DNA of 7,253 nt from Chromatiales bacterium (GTDB lineage: Bacteria; Pseudomonadota; Gammaproteobacteria; Chromatiales; Chromatiaceae). Within the stretch, counting starts at the first letter, position 1. Every line of letters begins with the position of its first letter. The stretch covers positions 1 to 7,253 of the forward strand of contig JAHEIA010000159.1 in the NCBI GenBank assembly GCA_024639625.1. Reading direction: 5' to 3'. The position numbers were made by a program, and so were the translations under genes. The notes beneath the pieces are model-generated. The model did no database searches, was not told the DNA's origin, and saw only the letters and a list, made by a program, of their open reading frames with translations. This document shows, piece by piece, positions 4,653 through 7,253 of this stretch.

Positions 4653-6209
4653 ATGCGCAATCATCGACGCCTTGCTACGGTACTGATCCTGGTCCCCCTG
4701 CTCCTGGCGGCCGGCTGCACGTCACTGCACCGGAGCGTCGATAAACTTCACTCCCAGGCCTTTCTGTCCGCCGACGACACCGCATTGGGACGGCTGGTGG
4801 CACCCCTCGCAGCGCAGCACCCGGAGGACTCCGGATTCGTCGTGCTGGACACGGGGCGTGAGGCCCTTTCCGCTCGGCTTGTCTTGCTGGAGCGCGCCGA
4901 ACGTGCCTTCGATGCCCAGTACTACATCTGGAACAGCGACCGATCCGGTAGCTATTTGGCCGGCCGTGTGCTGCACGCCGCTGAACGGGGGGTTAGGGTC
5001 CGGTTGTTAATCGACGACTGGAATGTAGGTGGGCGCGATAGCGCCCTCTTGGCGCTGAACGCCCACCCCAAGATCGAGGTCCGTGTGTTCAATCCCTTTG
5101 CAGCACGTTCGGGCATCGACAAATGGCTGTCTTTCATTACAGATTTCGGGCGCCTGAACCGCCGCATGCACAGTAAATCCTTTGTCGTGGACGCCAGCGT
5201 CGCCATCGTTGGCGGGCGCAATATAGGGGACGAATATTTTGACCTGAGTCCGGAACTCAATTTCCGCGATAGGGACCTGCTTGCGGTCGGCCCTATTGTT
5301 GCTCCCGTATCGGAGAGCTTCGATGCCTTCTGGAACAGCGACTGGGCCTATCCGATCACGGCGGTAGCCAAGGACGTCCCCTCACCGGCCCGGCTTGCAG
5401 CGAAACAACAGCTCCTGCTGCTGAAAACCGCGGAAATCCCCGCATATCTCGAAGGATCCGACGGCCCGGTTGGCTTCCCCGAGAGCCTGGATCGTGCGAT
5501 CTGGGCCCCAGCCCTGCTCATCTTCGACCCGCCCTACCGACCGAATCAAATGACGGATACCAATCAGCGAAAGCGCGTAGCAGAAACGCTGAATGAGTTT
5601 GTACAGGCGGCCCGCGAGGAGATCATTATCGAGTCCGCCTACCTGGTCTTGGGTGATGCGCAACAGAGTTCTTTGAACGCGGTGCGAGCGCGAGGGGTCG
5701 AAGTCAAGGCGCTGACCAACTCACTGGCCTCCAACGACGTAGTCCCGAATCACGCAGCCTACGCCCGTACCCGGCGCGCAATGCTTGAGCAGGGCATGGA
5801 GATTTACGAATTGCGGCCCGACGCTGCGTCCTGCGCCCAGCTAATCCAATCCCCCTGGGCCTGCGAACACGGCATGATCCTTGGGCTGCACGCCAAGTCG
5901 GCCGTTTTCGATCGGGACATCGTCTATGTGGGCTCGTTCAACGTGAACATGCGATCGATCTACCTGAATTTTGAAACCGCCTTGGTGGTCTTCAGCAGAG
6001 AACTCGCGGAACGGATCGCCGCGGATATCGAACGAGAAATGCGACCCAGCAATAGTTGGCAGGTTATGCTCGACGACGAAGGAAGTCTGGAGTGGATTGG
6101 CGAAGAGGACAGCAGAGAAAGAATTTGGCGACAAGAACCCGAGGCGGGGTTCGGCAAGCGATGGCGTTCTGGAATCTGGTCTCTATTCCCTATGGAGAGA
6201 TATTTCTAG
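4653..6209 (+). CDS. clsC: ClsC-type cardiolipin synthase / phospholipase D family lipoprotein
   Basis: The 518-residue protein has two HKD phosphatidyltransferase motifs: H173-S-K-S-F-V-V-D180, followed by GGRNIGDEYFD, and H413-A-K-S-A-V-F-D420, followed by VGSFNVNMRS. Other shared blocks with E. coli ClsC (473 residues) are DAQYYIWNSD, RGVRVRLLIDDWN, ITDFGRLNRRMH, LTNSLASNDV and the C-terminal FGKRW...LFPMERYF. ClsC makes cardiolipin from phosphatidylglycerol and phosphatidylethanolamine at the membrane; this exact activity is inferred, and a general phospholipase D role is possible. The N-terminus has basic residues, a hydrophobic stretch (7-20) and a lipobox ending A-A-G-C22, so it is probably a lipoprotein exported and lipid-anchored at C22. 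The start has a weak Shine-Dalgarno (GAGC). The E. coli partner YmdB is not adjacent; cbpA follows after 101 nt. Confidence 0.88.
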   Translation: MRNHRRLATVLILVPLLLAAGCTSLHRSVDKLHSQAFLSADDTALGRLVAPLAAQHPEDSGFVVLDTGREALSARLVLLERAERAFDAQYYIWNSDRSGSYLAGRVLHAAERGVRVRLLIDDWNVGGRDSALLALNAHPKIEVRVFNPFAARSGIDKWLSFITDFGRLNRRMHSKSFVVDASVAIVGGRNIGDEYFDLSPELNFRDRDLLAVGPIVAPVSESFDAFWNSDWAYPITAVAKDVPSPARLAAKQQLLLLKTAEIPAYLEGSDGPVGFPESLDRAIWAPALLIFDPPYRPNQMTDTNQRKRVAETLNEFVQAAREEIIIESAYLVLGDAQQSSLNAVRARGVEVKALTNSLASNDVVPNHAAYARTRRAMLEQGMEIYELRPDAASCAQLIQSPWACEHGMILGLHAKSAVFDRDIVYVGSFNVNMRSIYLNFETALVVFSRELAERIAADIEREMRPSNSWQVMLDDEGSLEWIGEEDSRERIWRQEPEAGFGKRWRSGIWSLFPMERYF

Positions 6210-6310
6210 TTCGCAGGAGGGGTAAGGCAAGGCCCTTGAGGATGTCACACGGAGAGTCCGATGGGCACGTTTGTTGCGCAGGGGCAGGCCATGATTAGGG
6301 TAGGGGACTG
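6210..6310 (+). promoter_or_regulatory. clsC-cbpA intergenic region with an 11-bp palindrome and the cbpA ribosome binding site
   Basis: A strong AGGAGG lies at 6214-6219, just after the clsC stop, but no standard start codon follows at a normal distance. CAAGG-C-CCTTG (6228-6238) is a perfect 5+1+5 palindrome. AGGGG at 6302-6306 is the cbpA Shine-Dalgarno, 4 nt before its ATG. I see no convincing terminator for clsC and no convincing sigma70 promoter, so cbpA may be read from clsC or from a promoter of another sigma class (E. coli cbpA is sigmaS-dependent). Confidence 0.4.
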
Positions 6311-7253
6311 ATGGAATTCAAAGACTATTACCAGATCATGGGCGTCGCGCGAGACGCGACCCAGGACGAAATCAAGCGTGCCTACCGCAAGCTTGCCCGG
6401 AAGTATCATCCGGACGTCAGCAAGGAGTCGGCTGCCGAGACACGCTTCAAGGAGGTGGGAGAGGCCTACGAGGTGCTAAAAGATCCGGAAAAGCGCGCGG
6501 CCTACGACCAGCTCGGCCGAAACTGGAAGACGGGGCAGGACTTCCGCCCGCCGCCGGACTGGGATGCCGGCTTCGAGTTCCGCGGCGGGGGCTACACGGG
6601 CGCGGACTCGACGGATCACAGCGCCTTCTTCGAGGAGCTGTTCGGACGGCGCTACGCGGGCGCAGGTCCTTCGCCACGGCAGCGCAGCTTCCGTGTGCGC
6701 GGCGAGGACCATCACGCCAAGGTATTGATCGATCTCGAAGACAGCTATCAAGGCTCTACCCGGACCATCACCCTGCGTATGCCGGAGCTGACCGAAGACG
6801 GGCATGTCACCACCCGCGAGCATGCCCTAAATGTGCGCATCCCCAAAGGTATTCGCTCCGGCCAGCAGATCCGGCTCACCGGCCAGGGGGGGCCTGGGGT
6901 GGGCGGCGGCGCGTCCGGCGACCTCTACCTGGAGGTCGAATTCAGGGATCATCGTCTCTATCGGGTCGTCGACTCGGATGTCTACCTCGACCTGCCGGTC
7001 GCTCCCTGGGAGGCCGCTATGGGTGCGAGTTTACAGGCGCCCACTCCGTCGGGCGTTGTCGATCTGAAGATCCCGGCCGGCTCGAATCAAGGCAAGAAGC
7101 TCCGCCTCAAGGGCCGCGGACTTCCCGGGAAGGAACCGGGTGATTTCTACGTGGTGCTGCAAGTAAAGCTCCCGCCGGCCGACAGCGAAGCTGCCAGGCA
7201 TCTGTACAAAGAGATGGAAGACCGACTTGGGTTCAACCCACGTGCCAAGCTGG
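6311..7253 (+). CDS. cbpA: Curved-DNA-binding protein / DnaJ-class co-chaperone CbpA (3' end outside window)
   Basis: The frame is open to the right edge and gives 314 residues; E. coli CbpA has 306, and the last residues here (GFNPRAKL) align near its C-terminal SFDPRKDW, so only a few residues are missing. An N-terminal J domain (about 1-70, MEFKDYYQIMGVARDATQDE, HPD at 33-35 in ARKYHPDVSKE) stimulates DnaK ATPase. A Gly/Phe-containing linker (about 75-125) leads directly into the two beta-sandwich substrate-binding domains (from about 135, with VRIPKGIRSGQQIRLTGQGG, then DLYLEVEF and LKIPAGSNQGKKLRLKGRG); the DnaJ zinc finger is absent, which separates CbpA from DnaJ. The family also binds curved DNA. 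The ATG is chosen because the family starts with ME-[LF]-KDYY and AGGGG lies just upstream. The modulator gene cbpM often follows and would be outside the window. Confidence 0.95.
   Translation, partial: MEFKDYYQIMGVARDATQDEIKRAYRKLARKYHPDVSKESAAETRFKEVGEAYEVLKDPEKRAAYDQLGRNWKTGQDFRPPPDWDAGFEFRGGGYTGADSTDHSAFFEELFGRRYAGAGPSPRQRSFRVRGEDHHAKVLIDLEDSYQGSTRTITLRMPELTEDGHVTTREHALNVRIPKGIRSGQQIRLTGQGGPGVGGGASGDLYLEVEFRDHRLYRVVDSDVYLDLPVAPWEAAMGASLQAPTPSGVVDLKIPAGSNQGKKLRLKGRGLPGKEPGDFYVVLQVKLPPADSEAARHLYKEMEDRLGFNPRAKL

Noticed and set aside
6235..6265. Possible heat-shock (sigma32) promoter ahead of cbpA: CTTGAG followed 16 nt later by TCCGATGG
   Set aside because: The -35 half is acceptable but the -10 half matches the CCCCAT consensus poorly; not strong enough to annotate.
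1..7253. CRISPR arrays, toxin-antitoxin pairs, complete insertion sequences, retron- or group II intron-like structures
   Set aside because: I read both strands for regularly spaced repeats, paired terminal repeats and characteristic protein motifs and found none beyond the fragments listed.

Overview
The window looks like a chromosomal segment from a gammaproteobacterium of fairly high GC content. Reasons: a dedicated glutaminyl-tRNA synthetase (restricted among bacteria mainly to Gamma-/Betaproteobacteria and a few other lineages), a GluRS that can be aligned almost end to end with the E. coli type, a CbpA-type DnaJ homologue without a zinc finger, and a ClsC-type phospholipase D. The combination and the tRNA-Val(CAC) gene would suit a purple-sulfur-type or related gammaproteobacterium, but the genus cannot be fixed from the sequence alone.

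Left part (1-892): a decayed accessory stretch. It holds the C-terminal end of an unrecognised protein, a short scrap resembling the C-terminal part of a type I restriction HsdR subunit, a 5'-truncated IS1380-family transposase on the minus strand, and non-coding DNA with small direct and inverted repeats. It sits directly downstream of the 3' end of a tRNA-Val(CAC) gene, the usual place for integrated elements, so it is probably the scar of an old island.

Middle part (893-4636): a translation block. tRNA-Val (minus) and gltX (plus) are divergent, with back-to-back sigma70-type promoters. gltX (GluRS) is followed by glnS (GlnRS), then by tRNA-Ala(GGC) and tRNA-Glu(UUC), which have their own strong promoter and end at a clear intrinsic terminator. 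The enzyme that charges tRNA-Glu, its paralogue for Gln, and tRNA-Glu itself therefore lie within about 3.5 kb.

Right part (4653-7253): a predicted lipoprotein of the ClsC cardiolipin synthase/phospholipase D family, starting only 16 nt after the tRNA terminator, then cbpA, a J-domain co-chaperone that runs off the right edge with only a few C-terminal residues missing.

I found no CRISPR array, complete mobile element, toxin-antitoxin pair or evidently new system. The points most worth checking are the altered fourth zinc ligand in GluRS, the perfect palindrome inside the tRNA-Val promoter, the terminator placed in front of clsC, and the degraded tRNA-linked island.
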